A stretch of DNA of 64,000 nucleotides from Stenotrophomonas aracearum (lineage in GTDB: Bacteria > Pseudomonadota > Gammaproteobacteria > Xanthomonadales > Xanthomonadaceae). Below, piece by piece: positions 8,270 to 21,291 of the stretch. Position 1 is the first letter of the stretch; the number at the start of each line of letters is the position of its first letter. The notes under the pieces were generated by a model, which saw nothing but the letters and a program-made list of their open reading frames with translations, made no database searches and was not told where the DNA came from. The position numbers and the translations under genes are program-made. The stretch is from NCBI RefSeq assembly GCF_031834615.1, contig NZ_CP115543.1, forward strand, positions 2,429,001-2,493,000, in the 5' to 3' direction.

Positions 8270-10528
8270 TCAGCCCGGTCCGCCTTCGCTGCTCTCGATG
8301 TCCAGGTCGCCATCCCCCAGGTCCAGCGGATCCGGGCCGCCGTGCACCGGCGCTTCGACCTGCACGTTGTTCCTGCCCAGGGCCTTGGCCCGGTAGCACT
8401 GCGCGTCGGCGGCAGCTACCGCTGCGTCCACGCTCATGCCGCCGCTGATCGCGGCGATGCCGATGCTGGTGCCCACCACCAGCCGATCCACGCTCCACGG
8501 CACGCTCAGGTTGCGAACCGCTTCGAGCAGGTCGCTGGCAATCCGCCGTGCCCGCCGCAGCGAGCACCCGGCCAGGATCACCGCGAATTCGTCGCCACCC
8601 AGCCGCGCCACCACGTCCGAGTCGCGCACGCCGTTGCGCAGCACGGTGGCCACGGCCCACAACATCGCGTCGCCGGCCAGATGGCCGTGGGTGTCGTTGA
8701 TCGGCTTGAAGTTGTCCAGGTCGAGGAACATCAGCGAGGCCGACTGCCCGGTACGGGCGACCCGGGTAATGGCCTCCTGCAGGTGCGCCTCGAAGCCGCG
8801 CCGGTTGCTCAGTTCTGTCAGCGGGTCCACTTCGGCCAGGTGTCGCGCTTCGCGCTGACGGGCGCGCTGCTGGGTCACGTCGCGGATCACCCAGACCGCG
8901 CCGCTGACCTGTCCACTGCTGTCCTGCAGCCAGGCGCGGGTCACGTCCACCGGCAGCAGGCGCGCGCCTACCGACAGCAGCAGGTCCGAATGCAGGTCCA
9001 CCGCGTTGCTGTCCGGGTCCATCAGCACCGCCAGGTCCAGCGGCGACCGCGGCGCGTACTCGGTGGTGAGTTCCATCACTTCCTGGACCTGGCTGCCGGT
9101 CAGCGGTGTAGCACCCTCCCCGGCCAGCGCGCGGGTGGCGGCTGCGTTGGCGTACTGGATCTGGCCCTGCAGGTCCAGGGTGAGCACCATGTCGGCGACC
9201 GCATCGAGAGTGACCCGGGTACGCTGTTCGGAGTCACGCAGCTGCTGGCCACTGAGTCGCTGCGCCGTAACGTCCTGGATCTGCGAAACGAAATGCAGCG
9301 GCTCGCCGTGCGGGGCACGCACCAGCGACACCGACAGGCGCCCCCAGACCACATTGCCACCTTTGCCCAGGTACCGTTTGTCCATGTGGTAGTGGTCGCG
9401 GCGGCTGGCCAGCAGGTCGCCCACCAGCGCAAGATCGGTGTTCAGATCGTCAGGGTGGGTCAGGGTCTGGAAGTCGATCTCCAGTAGTTCCGCCCGCGTG
9501 TAGCCCAGGATGCCGCACAGTGCGTCGTTCACATCCAGCCAGCGTCCTTCCAGCGACACCAGCGCCATGCCCAGCGCCGCAGAATTGAACGCACCGGCGA
9601 ATTTTTCCGCGGCCACGAACGCCTGCTCACGCACCTCCAGCAGCGGCGTGATGTCCACCGCCATGCCGACATAGCCCATCCGTTGCCCAGTGCCCGAATC
9701 GAGGGGGCTGATCGAGAGCCGCACCTGGCGGTGCTCGCCGTCCTTGCGCACGAAGGTCCACTGGTGCGACCAGGTGCCGTGCGCGGCGTGGGCGGTCAAC
9801 GCCTCGAACACCGTAGGCAGGCGACCGTCGGCGTCGGCAAGCGGCCGCAGGAAATCCTGGACCTCGTGGACGTCATGGAACAGCCCTGGGTTGACCCGGC
9901 CGATCACCTCGTCTGCGCGGAACCCCAGCAGTTTTTCCGCACCCGTGTTGAACAGGTTGATGACCCCGGCCGTATCGGTGGCAATGACCGCCACTTCGTC
10001 GGAGGCGTCGACCACCGCCTGCAGGCGCTGGCGCATGTCGGCCGCGTCTTCCAGCGCGTTCTGCAGGTCGCTTACGTCAGCGTGCGCACCGGCCATCCGC
10101 AACGGCTGGCCGTGCGCGTCCCATTCGTACACGCGGCCGCGGTCCTGCACCCAGATCCAGTGGCCCTGCTTGTGGCGCATGCGGCACAGGCTGTCGTACT
10201 GAGGGGAACGCCCCTCCAGATGCTCGCGCAGCAACGCATTGGAGCGGGCCAGGTCCTCGGGATGCACCAGCCGGAAAAATGTTTCAGGCGTGATCGGTGC
10301 CAGTTCCTCGCGGGTATACCCCACGATCTGTGCCCAGCGCTCGTTCACCCACATCTGCCCGGTCTGGCAGTTCCACTCCCAGGTGCCCATCGCGGTGCCG
10401 TCGATGATCATCTCCAGGCGCCGGTGCTGCTCGGTCATCTCGCGCAACGCACGCGCCAGCGCGGCGCTGCCATCGCTGGCCGCATCGCCCTGGACCGGAC
10501 CGCCCTGTTCCGCCTGGTGATCTGTCAT
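8270..10528 (-). CDS. Multi-PAS diguanylate cyclase (GGDEF)
   Basis: A 752-residue protein with about four consecutive PAS/PAC modules (roughly 35-160, 165-300, 300-425, 430-555) and a GGDEF domain (about 565-725). The active-site motif is intact (ARLGGDEF near 645), so it should make cyclic di-GMP from two GTP. The inhibitory I-site RxxD is also present (RDSD, five residues before GGDEF), which predicts product feedback. No membrane segments are seen, so it is a soluble multi-input sensor. The C-terminus ends in an acidic tail of about 20 residues. It is followed at 58 bases by tex upstream on the same strand, but the two need not be co-regulated. Confidence 0.93.
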   Translation of the reverse strand: MTDHQAEQGGPVQGDAASDGSAALARALREMTEQHRRLEMIIDGTAMGTWEWNCQTGQMWVNERWAQIVGYTREELAPITPETFFRLVHPEDLARSNALLREHLEGRSPQYDSLCRMRHKQGHWIWVQDRGRVYEWDAHGQPLRMAGAHADVSDLQNALEDAADMRQRLQAVVDASDEVAVIATDTAGVINLFNTGAEKLLGFRADEVIGRVNPGLFHDVHEVQDFLRPLADADGRLPTVFEALTAHAAHGTWSHQWTFVRKDGEHRQVRLSISPLDSGTGQRMGYVGMAVDITPLLEVREQAFVAAEKFAGAFNSAALGMALVSLEGRWLDVNDALCGILGYTRAELLEIDFQTLTHPDDLNTDLALVGDLLASRRDHYHMDKRYLGKGGNVVWGRLSVSLVRAPHGEPLHFVSQIQDVTAQRLSGQQLRDSEQRTRVTLDAVADMVLTLDLQGQIQYANAAATRALAGEGATPLTGSQVQEVMELTTEYAPRSPLDLAVLMDPDSNAVDLHSDLLLSVGARLLPVDVTRAWLQDSSGQVSGAVWVIRDVTQQRARQREARHLAEVDPLTELSNRRGFEAHLQEAITRVARTGQSASLMFLDLDNFKPINDTHGHLAGDAMLWAVATVLRNGVRDSDVVARLGGDEFAVILAGCSLRRARRIASDLLEAVRNLSVPWSVDRLVVGTSIGIAAISGGMSVDAAVAAADAQCYRAKALGRNNVQVEAPVHGGPDPLDLGDGDLDIESSEGGPG

Positions 10529-10586
10529 CTCGTCTCCCGCCGCCGGTACAGCCTACCGGTATTCAGCGGGAAACGGGGTGAGGCGC

Positions 10587-12956
<2,370 letters not shown>

Positions 12957-13070
12957 TGCGTCCGGCCGAAGCCACTATGCGGAAAACACCGATTGTGGCA
13001 ACGCTGGGCGGCGGGGGAAACCCGTTGACATTGCCAGACCCGGTAGGTACCGACCGTGGGTCGTTACGCC

Positions 13071-13286
13071 TCAGCGGTAGTGGCGGGCCGCGCGCAGCTT
13101 CGCGGCGTCGTCGTTGAGCGACTCCAGCGCCATCACCCGAACCCTGCCAAAGCCCTGCAGCTCCATGAAGCGCTCGGTGTAGATCTCGGGGCCGATGTCT
13201 GTTTCGGCCTGCGACTTGCTGAATCCGTGGGGCACCAGGCCCTTGTCGCCATCCTTGCTACCACCGACATAAAGAACGATTGCCAT
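13071..13286 (-). CDS. Small hypothetical protein (71 aa)
   Basis: I do not recognise this protein. The start at 13286 is chosen over 13346 because CTGGAGGA lies about 10 bases upstream. It begins MAIVLYVGGSKDGDKG and has no signal peptide, membrane segment or cysteine pair. The sequence looks like a small soluble alpha/beta protein. It is separated by over 100 bases from tex and by about 80 bases from the next gene, so it is probably its own unit. Confidence 0.6.
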   Translation of the reverse strand: MAIVLYVGGSKDGDKGLVPHGFSKSQAETDIGPEIYTERFMELQGFGRVRVMALESLNDDAAKLRAARHYR

Positions 13287-13367
13287 GTGATGTGTTCCTC
13301 CAGAAACGTCATGCATGTCCAACAGGTCACAGCTTAGCGTGGCCAACCTGACTGGCGTGTCAGGAGG

Positions 13368-13853
13368 CTAATGACCTTTGCTTTCATGCAGATGACGCCG
13401 CGTGGGCCACCAGCCATGGCCGTTCAGCGCGTACAGGTCGGCCGCGCGTTCGAACGGATTGCGTGCGCTGACCCCGCCGCACAGCAGGTACACCGGCAGG
13501 TAGAACGGGCCCAGCACCAGGTACTGGAAGACGTGGGCGCGTTCATGGTCGTGCAGGGAGATCACCGGCTCGGTGCAGTGCCCGGCCTGGTGCGCGTAGG
13601 TGCGGCACGGCACCTCCAGGCGCGGGCCGGTGTGCAGGATCACGTTGCCCAGGGTGATCGCCCCGCCCGGGCCCCAGGGATACTCGCGGAACACCAGCGC
13701 GCAGTCGCGGCGGCTCCAGTACGGGCGGGCGCCGGCCAGCATGCCGAGCAGACCGCCGATCACGCCGATCAGGGTATTGGGCACGGTCCAGACCGCGCCC
13801 AGTGCCTGCAGCGCGCGCAGCGCGGTTGGATTCAGGTGCGTTCGGCCAGCCAT
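13368..13853 (-). CDS. Conserved hypothetical protein with HDHERAH motif
   Basis: A 161-residue protein with a hydrophobic segment near the N-terminus (about 25-42) and a second around FQYLVLGPFYLPVYLL. The motif HDHERAHVFQ resembles, but does not match, a HExxH zinc peptidase motif. The gene overlaps the 3' end of phaC by 22 bases, which suggests translational coupling to the PHA genes. It is probably membrane-associated. No function can be assigned. Confidence 0.7.
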   Translation of the reverse strand: MAGRTHLNPTALRALQALGAVWTVPNTLIGVIGGLLGMLAGARPYWSRRDCALVFREYPWGPGGAITLGNVILHTGPRLEVPCRTYAHQAGHCTEPVISLHDHERAHVFQYLVLGPFYLPVYLLCGGVSARNPFERAADLYALNGHGWWPTRRHLHESKGH

Positions 13854-14899
13854 GCCGAAATGGTACCCGGCACTTCGCGCTGCGCGCGGCCGGAGACATA
13901 GATGCCGATGTGGCCGCCGCGGAAACTGCTCTCGGTGTAGTCGTCGCTGCCGATCCGGTCCTTCATCGCGCGTGACGCATCCGGCGGCACCAGGTGGTCC
14001 TGCTCGGCGTAGATGTTCAGCACCGGCAGCGTGACCTGGAGCAGGTCCACGTGTTCTTCGCCGATCCGCACGCCGTCGTGCATCAGGCCATTGCCCTGGT
14101 AGAACTGCTTGATGAAGTCACGGAACGCTTCGCCGGCCAGGTCGGGCGAGTCGAAGATCCACTTCTCCATGCGCAGGAAATCCTGCAGCGCGGCCTTGTC
14201 GTCGAGGATGTCGAGCAGGCCCACGTACTTCTGGATGTTGAGCCGGAACGGCTTGAGCATCAGGTAACTGGCGTTCATCAGGTCGGCCGGGATGTTGCCC
14301 AGCGTGTCCACCAGCAGGTCCACGTCCACCTGCCGCGCCCAGTGCGAGAGCATGTTGTCCGGGGTCTGGAAGTCGACCGGCGTGACCATGGTGATCAGGT
14401 TGGCCAGCTTGGGCTGGCGCAGCGCGGCGTAGCACAGCGCGAACACCCCGCCCTGGCAGACACCGAGCATGTTGATCGGTGCGCCGTCGTTGGCCGCGAC
14501 CAGATGGTCCACCGCGCCGTCGACGAAGCGCAGCAGGTAGTCCTCCAGGGTCTGGTAGCGCTCGGAACGGTCCGGGTAGCCCCAATCGAGCACGTACACG
14601 TCGTGGCCGAGTGCCAGCAGGCGCTGCACCAGCGAACGGTCGGCCTGCAGGTCGACCATGTACGGGCGGTTGACCAGCGCGTAGACGATCAGCAGCGGCG
14701 TGCGCTGTACCGGCGTTTCTTCGCCGACGAAGCGGTACAGGGTCACCTTGCCGTCGCGCCAGACTTCCTCGCGCGCGGTGGCGCCGTAGTCCACGTCTTC
14801 GACCGACGGCAGCAGCTTCAGCCCGTCCATCAGCTTGCGCTGCATGGACAGGGTTTCCTGCAGCAGGTCTTCGGCGTTGAAGCCCAGCGGTCCCTTCAT
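13832..14899 (-). CDS. phaC: Class III poly(R)-hydroxyalkanoic acid synthase, PhaC subunit
   Basis: A 355-residue subunit of the class III (PhaEC) synthase, which polymerises short-chain hydroxyacyl-CoA into polyester granules. The catalytic triad is visible: Cys in the lipase-box-like GVCQGG (about residue 150), Asp in YAEQDHLVPP (about 305) and His in GGHIGIYVS (about 335). Length fits class III enzymes. The start at 14899 overlaps the phaE stop by 4 bases (ATGA), and the 3' end overlaps the following hypothetical gene, so the genes form one operon. Confidence 0.95.
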   Translation of the reverse strand: MKGPLGFNAEDLLQETLSMQRKLMDGLKLLPSVEDVDYGATAREEVWRDGKVTLYRFVGEETPVQRTPLLIVYALVNRPYMVDLQADRSLVQRLLALGHDVYVLDWGYPDRSERYQTLEDYLLRFVDGAVDHLVAANDGAPINMLGVCQGGVFALCYAALRQPKLANLITMVTPVDFQTPDNMLSHWARQVDVDLLVDTLGNIPADLMNASYLMLKPFRLNIQKYVGLLDILDDKAALQDFLRMEKWIFDSPDLAGEAFRDFIKQFYQGNGLMHDGVRIGEEHVDLLQVTLPVLNIYAEQDHLVPPDASRAMKDRIGSDDYTESSFRGGHIGIYVSGRAQREVPGTISAWLAERT

Positions 14900-15888
14900 G
14901 GGGCGGCCTTGCGGGCGCGCGTCGCTTTCTTCGGCGTCGCTTTCTTCGGCGTCGCCTTCTTCGGCGTCGCCTTCTTCGGCTTCGCCGCTACGGCCGGTTC
15001 CGGCGCGGCCTTGGCCGCCATGCGCCTTACCAGCCGCTCCAGCTCGGTGATGCGCCGATGCGCGGCATCCATTTCGGTGCGGGTCGGCAGGCCGAACGCT
15101 TCGCACAGCCGTTCCACTTCCTGCTGCGCGGCGCTGCGAAGGCGCATCTGGGCATTGCCCAGCGATGCGTACACCTTCTGGAACGGCTCGGACATGGCGA
15201 CCTTGGCGTAGGCGTCTTCGGCCGCCTCGATCCATAGGTCGAACATCGCGCGCGCACTGGTCAGCTGGTTGCCCGGCTGCTCGTGCTCGGCCAGGCGCTG
15301 CTCGAACAGGGCGAACGCGTCGTCCAGCGCCTTTTTGATCTGGTCCACGTAGTCGCTGGCGTGGCCCTGGAATTCCTGCTGGGCGCGCAGCAGCGCCTGC
15401 CAGCGCGCCTGATGCTCGCGGCCGGGGCCGAACGCCGGGCTCTGCAGCCACGGACCGAGGTCCTGCTGCAGGCGTTCCAGCAGCGCCAGCAGGTCCGGGC
15501 CGCCGGGCTGGGTATGCCCGCGTGCGCCCTGCAGCATCCACTTCAACAGGCCGTCGCCCTGTCCTTCCACCGCGTTGCGCCAGGCCTGGGCGATATCGGC
15601 ACTGCTGGCGTCCTGGCCGGCGAACTGCGCGGCCACCTGCTGCATGGTGCCGTACCAGCCACCGGCCTGCTCGCGGAACCGATGCACGGCGTCTTCCGAC
15701 TGCCGGTTGCCCGGACTGGACATCAGCTGCGCCCAGCCGTCGATGGCCTGCTGCCAGCCACCCGGAGCGCCAGGCCCGCCGGCACCGGGGGCGGCCGCAT
15801 GGCGCAGCGCGTCGCCCCAGGCGCTGAAGTACTGGCGCGCCAGTGCCTCGAAGTCGCCCGCGTCGTGCCCGCTGCCGGCCGTGCTCAT
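14896..15888 (-). CDS. phaE: Class III PHA synthase subunit PhaE with lysine-rich repeat tail
   Basis: A 330-residue accessory subunit needed for class III synthase activity. The N-terminal two thirds are helical and tryptophan-rich, typical of PhaE, with a coiled-coil-like region near 265-290 (ITELERLVRRMA). The last 40 residues are a K/A/P-rich tail with tandem KKATP units. That tail resembles the histone H1-like tail of the PHA granule protein PhaF of Pseudomonas more than a usual PhaE end. The start at 15888 overlaps the pssA stop by 4 bases, and the end overlaps phaC by 4 bases, so pssA-phaE-phaC are translationally coupled. Confidence 0.9.
   Translation of the reverse strand: MSTAGSGHDAGDFEALARQYFSAWGDALRHAAAPGAGGPGAPGGWQQAIDGWAQLMSSPGNRQSEDAVHRFREQAGGWYGTMQQVAAQFAGQDASSADIAQAWRNAVEGQGDGLLKWMLQGARGHTQPGGPDLLALLERLQQDLGPWLQSPAFGPGREHQARWQALLRAQQEFQGHASDYVDQIKKALDDAFALFEQRLAEHEQPGNQLTSARAMFDLWIEAAEDAYAKVAMSEPFQKVYASLGNAQMRLRSAAQQEVERLCEAFGLPTRTEMDAAHRRITELERLVRRMAAKAAPEPAVAAKPKKATPKKATPKKATPKKATRARKAAP
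14921..14980 (-). repeat. Four 15-bp tandem repeats in the phaE tail
   Basis: Four consecutive 15-base units (GTCGCTTTCTTCGGC twice, then GTCGCCTTCTTCGGC twice) encode the KKATP repeats at the PhaE C-terminus. The unit is a multiple of three, so copy-number change would lengthen or shorten the tail without a frameshift. Confidence 0.9.
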
Positions 15889-16499
15889 GGCTTGGGAATG
15901 CGCAGGGTCTTGCTGATCATCAGCGACCCGGACAGGGCGAACAGCAGCACCAGCGGGTGCAGCTGCCACGGACCCAGCTGCCAGCGACCCAGCCACAGGT
16001 CGTGGCCGATCGCCCCCATGCTGGCGGCAACGGCCAGCACCACCACCAGCGCCAGGCTGGTCGGAATCGGCGTGCCTTCGAAGTACGGCACCTTGTCGCC
16101 CTCGCCGGCCAGCGCCTCGGCGGTGACGTTGTAGCGGGCCAGGCGGCTCACGCCGCAGCACACGAAGTAGCTCAGCACCAGCCAGTCCCAGCCGCCCTGC
16201 ATGCCGCAGGCATAGGCCAGCGCGGCCGGGGCCACGCCGAAGGAGATCACGTCCGAAAGCGAGTCCAGTTCGCGGCCCAGGGTCGAGCTGGACTTGCGCC
16301 AGCGCGCGATGCGCCCGTCCAGCGCGTCGAAGATGAAGGCCAGCGGGATCAGCGCCATGCCGAACAGCAGGTAGCTGCGCTCGCCGTCCTGCAGGAAGCG
16401 CATCGCCGCAAACACGGCGCCGGTGCCGCAGAACGCATTGGCCAGGGTGAACCAGTCGGCCAGCTGGAACTCGCGCAGCATCGTGAAGTGACGTTTCAT
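15885..16499 (-). CDS. pssA: CDP-diacylglycerol-serine O-phosphatidyltransferase
   Basis: A 204-residue integral membrane enzyme that makes phosphatidylserine from CDP-diacylglycerol and serine, the first step to phosphatidylethanolamine. The CDP-alcohol phosphotransferase signature DGxxAR(x8)GxxxDxxxD is complete (DGRIARW, then G, then D and D in LDSLSD). About six membrane segments follow one another. The start at 16499 (MKRHFTMLREF) gives the normal N-terminus; longer frames upstream lack a ribosome site. It is the first gene of the pssA-phaE-phaC unit with 4-bp overlaps, an unusual pairing of phospholipid and polyester synthesis. Confidence 0.93.
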   Translation of the reverse strand: MKRHFTMLREFQLADWFTLANAFCGTGAVFAAMRFLQDGERSYLLFGMALIPLAFIFDALDGRIARWRKSSSTLGRELDSLSDVISFGVAPAALAYACGMQGGWDWLVLSYFVCCGVSRLARYNVTAEALAGEGDKVPYFEGTPIPTSLALVVVLAVAASMGAIGHDLWLGRWQLGPWQLHPLVLLFALSGSLMISKTLRIPKP

Positions 16500-16663
16500 G
16501 GAAGCTCGGGTGGCGGCAATACGGAAAGAGTACCGCGAGCGGGCCAAACCGCGACAGCCTTCACGGACAGGCGCGCCTTCGCATGGCACTCACACGGCGC
16601 TGACCAGCGGTGAATTTTTCGCCACCCATCTTGACAGCCATGGGCGATGGTCGCTGCCGGGTC

Positions 16664-16709
16664 TTATCCACAAACTTACGCACCGGTCATCCACACCCCC
16701 TGTGGATAA
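16664..16709. promoter_or_regulatory. Cluster of three DnaA-box-like sites
   Basis: TTATCCACA (16664-16672) is a perfect DnaA box. TCATCCACA (16687-16695) differs at one base. TGTGGATAA (16701-16709) is a perfect box on the other strand. All three fall within 46 bases between pssA and the Nudix gene. They could bind DnaA for transcription control or initiator titration. There is no AT-rich unwinding element here, so I do not call an origin. Confidence 0.55.
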
Positions 16710-16721
16710 CGCGGGGCTCTC

Positions 16722-17210
16722 CTACAGACGGGTATAGGACCAGCCCTGCATGACGCCATCACGATAGGGCATGACGCCGTGGAACGGGCGCGGGTCTGCG
16801 TCGAACACCATCGGCAGGAACTGGCGGTCGCCCTCCCACAGCGGCAGGGTCTCCAGCTTGTCCACGTCCACCCATTCCAGGGTGCCTTCCGGGTTGGAGG
16901 TCAGCGGCGTGCCGGTGAAGTCGTCGATGACGAACACGAAGCCGAACCAGTCCTCGCCGGCCTTGCCGAACCCCGGCCAGCTGAGGGTGCCACGCAGGCG
17001 CATGGTGCCGCATTCGATGCCGGCCTCTTCCAGGATCTCGCGGCGCATGCCGGCGGCCACGTCCTCGTCGCGCTCGACCTTGCCGCCCAAGCCGTTGTAC
17101 TTGCCCAGGTGCTGGTCGCCGGGGCGGGCGTTGCGGTGGATCATCAAGGCCTGGCGGCCATCAGGGGACAGCACGTAGCCCAGGGTGGCCACGATCGGGG
17201 TATAGGGCAT
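16722..17210 (-). CDS. MutT/MTH1-like Nudix hydrolase
   Basis: A 162-residue protein with a complete Nudix box GX5EX7REUXEEXGU (from GKVERDE to REILEEAGI, about residues 43-66). The flanking YNGLGGKV and the later tryptophan-rich segment (WVDVDKLETLPLWEGD) resemble MTH1-type 8-oxo-dGTP diphosphatases, so nucleotide-pool sanitation is the likely role; other nucleotide substrates are possible. It lies 4 bases downstream of the DUF1249 gene and is probably co-transcribed with it. Confidence 0.88.
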   Translation of the reverse strand: MPYTPIVATLGYVLSPDGRQALMIHRNARPGDQHLGKYNGLGGKVERDEDVAAGMRREILEEAGIECGTMRLRGTLSWPGFGKAGEDWFGFVFVIDDFTGTPLTSNPEGTLEWVDVDKLETLPLWEGDRQFLPMVFDADPRPFHGVMPYRDGVMQGWSYTRL

Positions 17211-17214
17211 CAGG

Positions 17215-17727
17215 TCAACCAGCTATCTGGGCGCGACGGGCGTCGGAAGGTGCGGGGGCGGCGTCGCCATCCCGTTGCAGGGTGGCCACGCCGTGGCCGC
17301 GCTCGGCCAGGTATTCCAGCCACTTGCCCAGGAAGGTGTTCATGCGCATGCGGTGGCTGATCAGCTCGGCCGGCGGCGGGTACATGCCGACCACGTCCTG
17401 CCAGCGGCGTCCCACGTAGCAGTGGGTGGTCTCGGCCTGGCGGGCGTCGCGGTACAGCCGCACATAGGCAGAGGGGTCCGGCTGACCGGTGACCGGGTCG
17501 GCGAAATCGTAGGTCAGGCGCAGTTCCACGGTGTACGGGTGGCACTCGATCACGTCCAGGCGCACGTCCAGCCCGTCGCCGACCGAGGACACGTAGCTGC
17601 CCGGCATCAGGTCGGCCGGCTCGAACAGCCGGACCAGGTGGCGGTAGTTTTCGGCGTACAGCCCCATCAGCCAGCTCAGGCGGCTGAGCCGGGGAATACG
17701 TTCGATGCGGGGCGATGCCTGGGCCAT
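17215..17727 (-). CDS. DUF1249 (YqiB-like) protein
   Basis: A 170-residue soluble protein of the DUF1249/YqiB family, recognised by MGLYAENYRHLVRL near residue 21 and the conserved HPYTVELRLTYDF segment. In E. coli yqiB sits beside the Nudix gene nudF; here it also precedes a Nudix gene by 4 bases, which supports a functional link. The biochemical role is unknown. The last 30 residues are Ala/Asp/Arg-rich and probably unstructured. Confidence 0.85.
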   Translation of the reverse strand: MAQASPRIERIPRLSRLSWLMGLYAENYRHLVRLFEPADLMPGSYVSSVGDGLDVRLDVIECHPYTVELRLTYDFADPVTGQPDPSAYVRLYRDARQAETTHCYVGRRWQDVVGMYPPPAELISHRMRMNTFLGKWLEYLAERGHGVATLQRDGDAAPAPSDARRAQIAG

Positions 17728-17784
17728 GTCTCGATCCTACACGTTGATCCTTCAACGTGGGGGCGGATTGCCACCGGTCAACCG

Positions 17785-18606
17785 TCAATACAGCTCGCGC
17801 TGCAACCCCAACGTGGTCAATACCTTGCTGGAAATCTCCTCGATCGAGGTATGGGTGGTGCTCAGGGTCGGGATGCGCTCCATCCGGAACATGGTCTCGG
17901 CCGCGGCGACCTCCCGCCGGCAGGTTTCCAGGTTGGCGTAGCGCGAATTGGGCCGGCGCTCCTGGCGGATCTGCTGCAGCCGGTCGGGGTCGATGGTCAG
18001 CCCGAACAGCTTCTTGCGATAGGGCCGCAGCCGGGCTGGCAGGCGGTCCTGCTCCAGGTCCTCGTCGGTCAGCGGGTAATTGGCCGCGCGCACCCCGTAA
18101 TGCAGGGCCAGGTAGATGCAGGTCGGGGTCTTGCCGGCCCGCGATACCGCTACCAGGATCACGTCGGCGTCGTCGTAGTTGATGGCGATCCCGTCGTCGT
18201 GGGTCAGCGCGAAGTTCATCGCGTTGATGCGGCGGTGGTAGGTCTCGAAGTCGACCATGCCGTGCGCCTGGCCGACCCGGGAATGGCGGTTGACCGCCAG
18301 TTCGCGCTCCAGCGGCTCGATGAAGGGGGCGAACACGTCGAGCATCAGCCCGCCGCTTTCGGCCAGGATCATGCTCAGGCCGCTGTCCACGCAGGAACTG
18401 ACCACGATCGGCCGGACCTGGTAGCGCTCCCCCGCCGCCTTGATCCGTTCACAGGCTTCCCGCGCTTTTTCGGGGTCGTCTATGAACGACATCCGATCGG
18501 TGATGAAGCTGAATCCGGAGAACTGGGTGAGCAGGCTATGCCCAATGGTTTCAGCGGTGATACCGGTTCCATCGGATACGTAGAAGACCGGACGGATCGT
18601 CGACAT
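17785..18606 (-). CDS. ppsR: PEP synthase regulatory protein (kinase/pyrophosphorylase)
   Basis: A 273-residue DUF299-type bifunctional enzyme. It inactivates PEP synthase by ADP-dependent threonine phosphorylation and reactivates it by phosphate-dependent removal. The N-terminus [16 protein letters not shown] and the P-loop-like [14 protein letters not shown] (about residue 152) are the family hallmarks. It is divergently arranged with its target ppsA, 143 bases away, the classic layout. Confidence 0.96.
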   Translation of the reverse strand: MSTIRPVFYVSDGTGITAETIGHSLLTQFSGFSFITDRMSFIDDPEKAREACERIKAAGERYQVRPIVVSSCVDSGLSMILAESGGLMLDVFAPFIEPLERELAVNRHSRVGQAHGMVDFETYHRRINAMNFALTHDDGIAINYDDADVILVAVSRAGKTPTCIYLALHYGVRAANYPLTDEDLEQDRLPARLRPYRKKLFGLTIDPDRLQQIRQERRPNSRYANLETCRREVAAAETMFRMERIPTLSTTHTSIEEISSKVLTTLGLQRELY

Positions 18607-18749
18607 ATGGCGCTTAACCCCTCTGAAGCTGAAAAAGGCCGACGATACAAGCTTGTGCCGACGGCGGTCTGCCCGGCATCATATCGGCTTCTTCCTACGG
18701 ACGTGGCCATTAAGCCCGCCTCGGGCGATGGCCAAACGGAGCATCGCGC

Positions 18750-21128
<2,379 letters not shown>

Positions 21129-21133
21129 TAACG

Positions 21134-21160
21134 AAAAACCCCGCCTCGGCGGGGTTTTTT
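21134..21160 (+). terminator. Intrinsic terminator of ppsA
   Basis: A GC-rich hairpin (CCCCGCC, loop TC, GGCGGGG) flanked by A and T runs lies 6 bases after the ppsA stop codon. The T run is on the + strand. The A run on the left could also stop transcription from the right. Confidence 0.92.
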
Positions 21161-21199
21161 GTGGTTCAGGCAATGGTGGCTTCGTTCGGGGATCCTGCG

Positions 21200-21291
21200 G
21201 GACACGCGTGGCGTGTCGCTACGCGGTTTCCCGCGCCGACATGCCACGCGATTCATCGGCCCCACCGCGTAGCGACACGCCATGCGAGTCC
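21200..21291. repeat. Inverted pair of GTAG-type REP elements
   Basis: Two palindromic units lie head to head: one reversed at 21200-21222, one forward at 21269-21291. Each starts GTAGCGACACGCC and carries its complement (GCGTGTC or GCGAGTC). They match the GTAG-headed REP (SMAG-type) elements of Stenotrophomonas. The pair overlaps the 3' end of the old yellow enzyme gene. Confidence 0.8.

Noticed and set aside
7957-8313. 118-codon open frame upstream of the AraC-type gene
   Set aside because: It overlaps the 3' end of the GGDEF gene, lacks a ribosome site and does not look like a protein.
16500-16721. Replication origin at the DnaA-box cluster
   Set aside because: There is no AT-rich unwinding element, no dnaA/dnaN neighbourhood and only three boxes.
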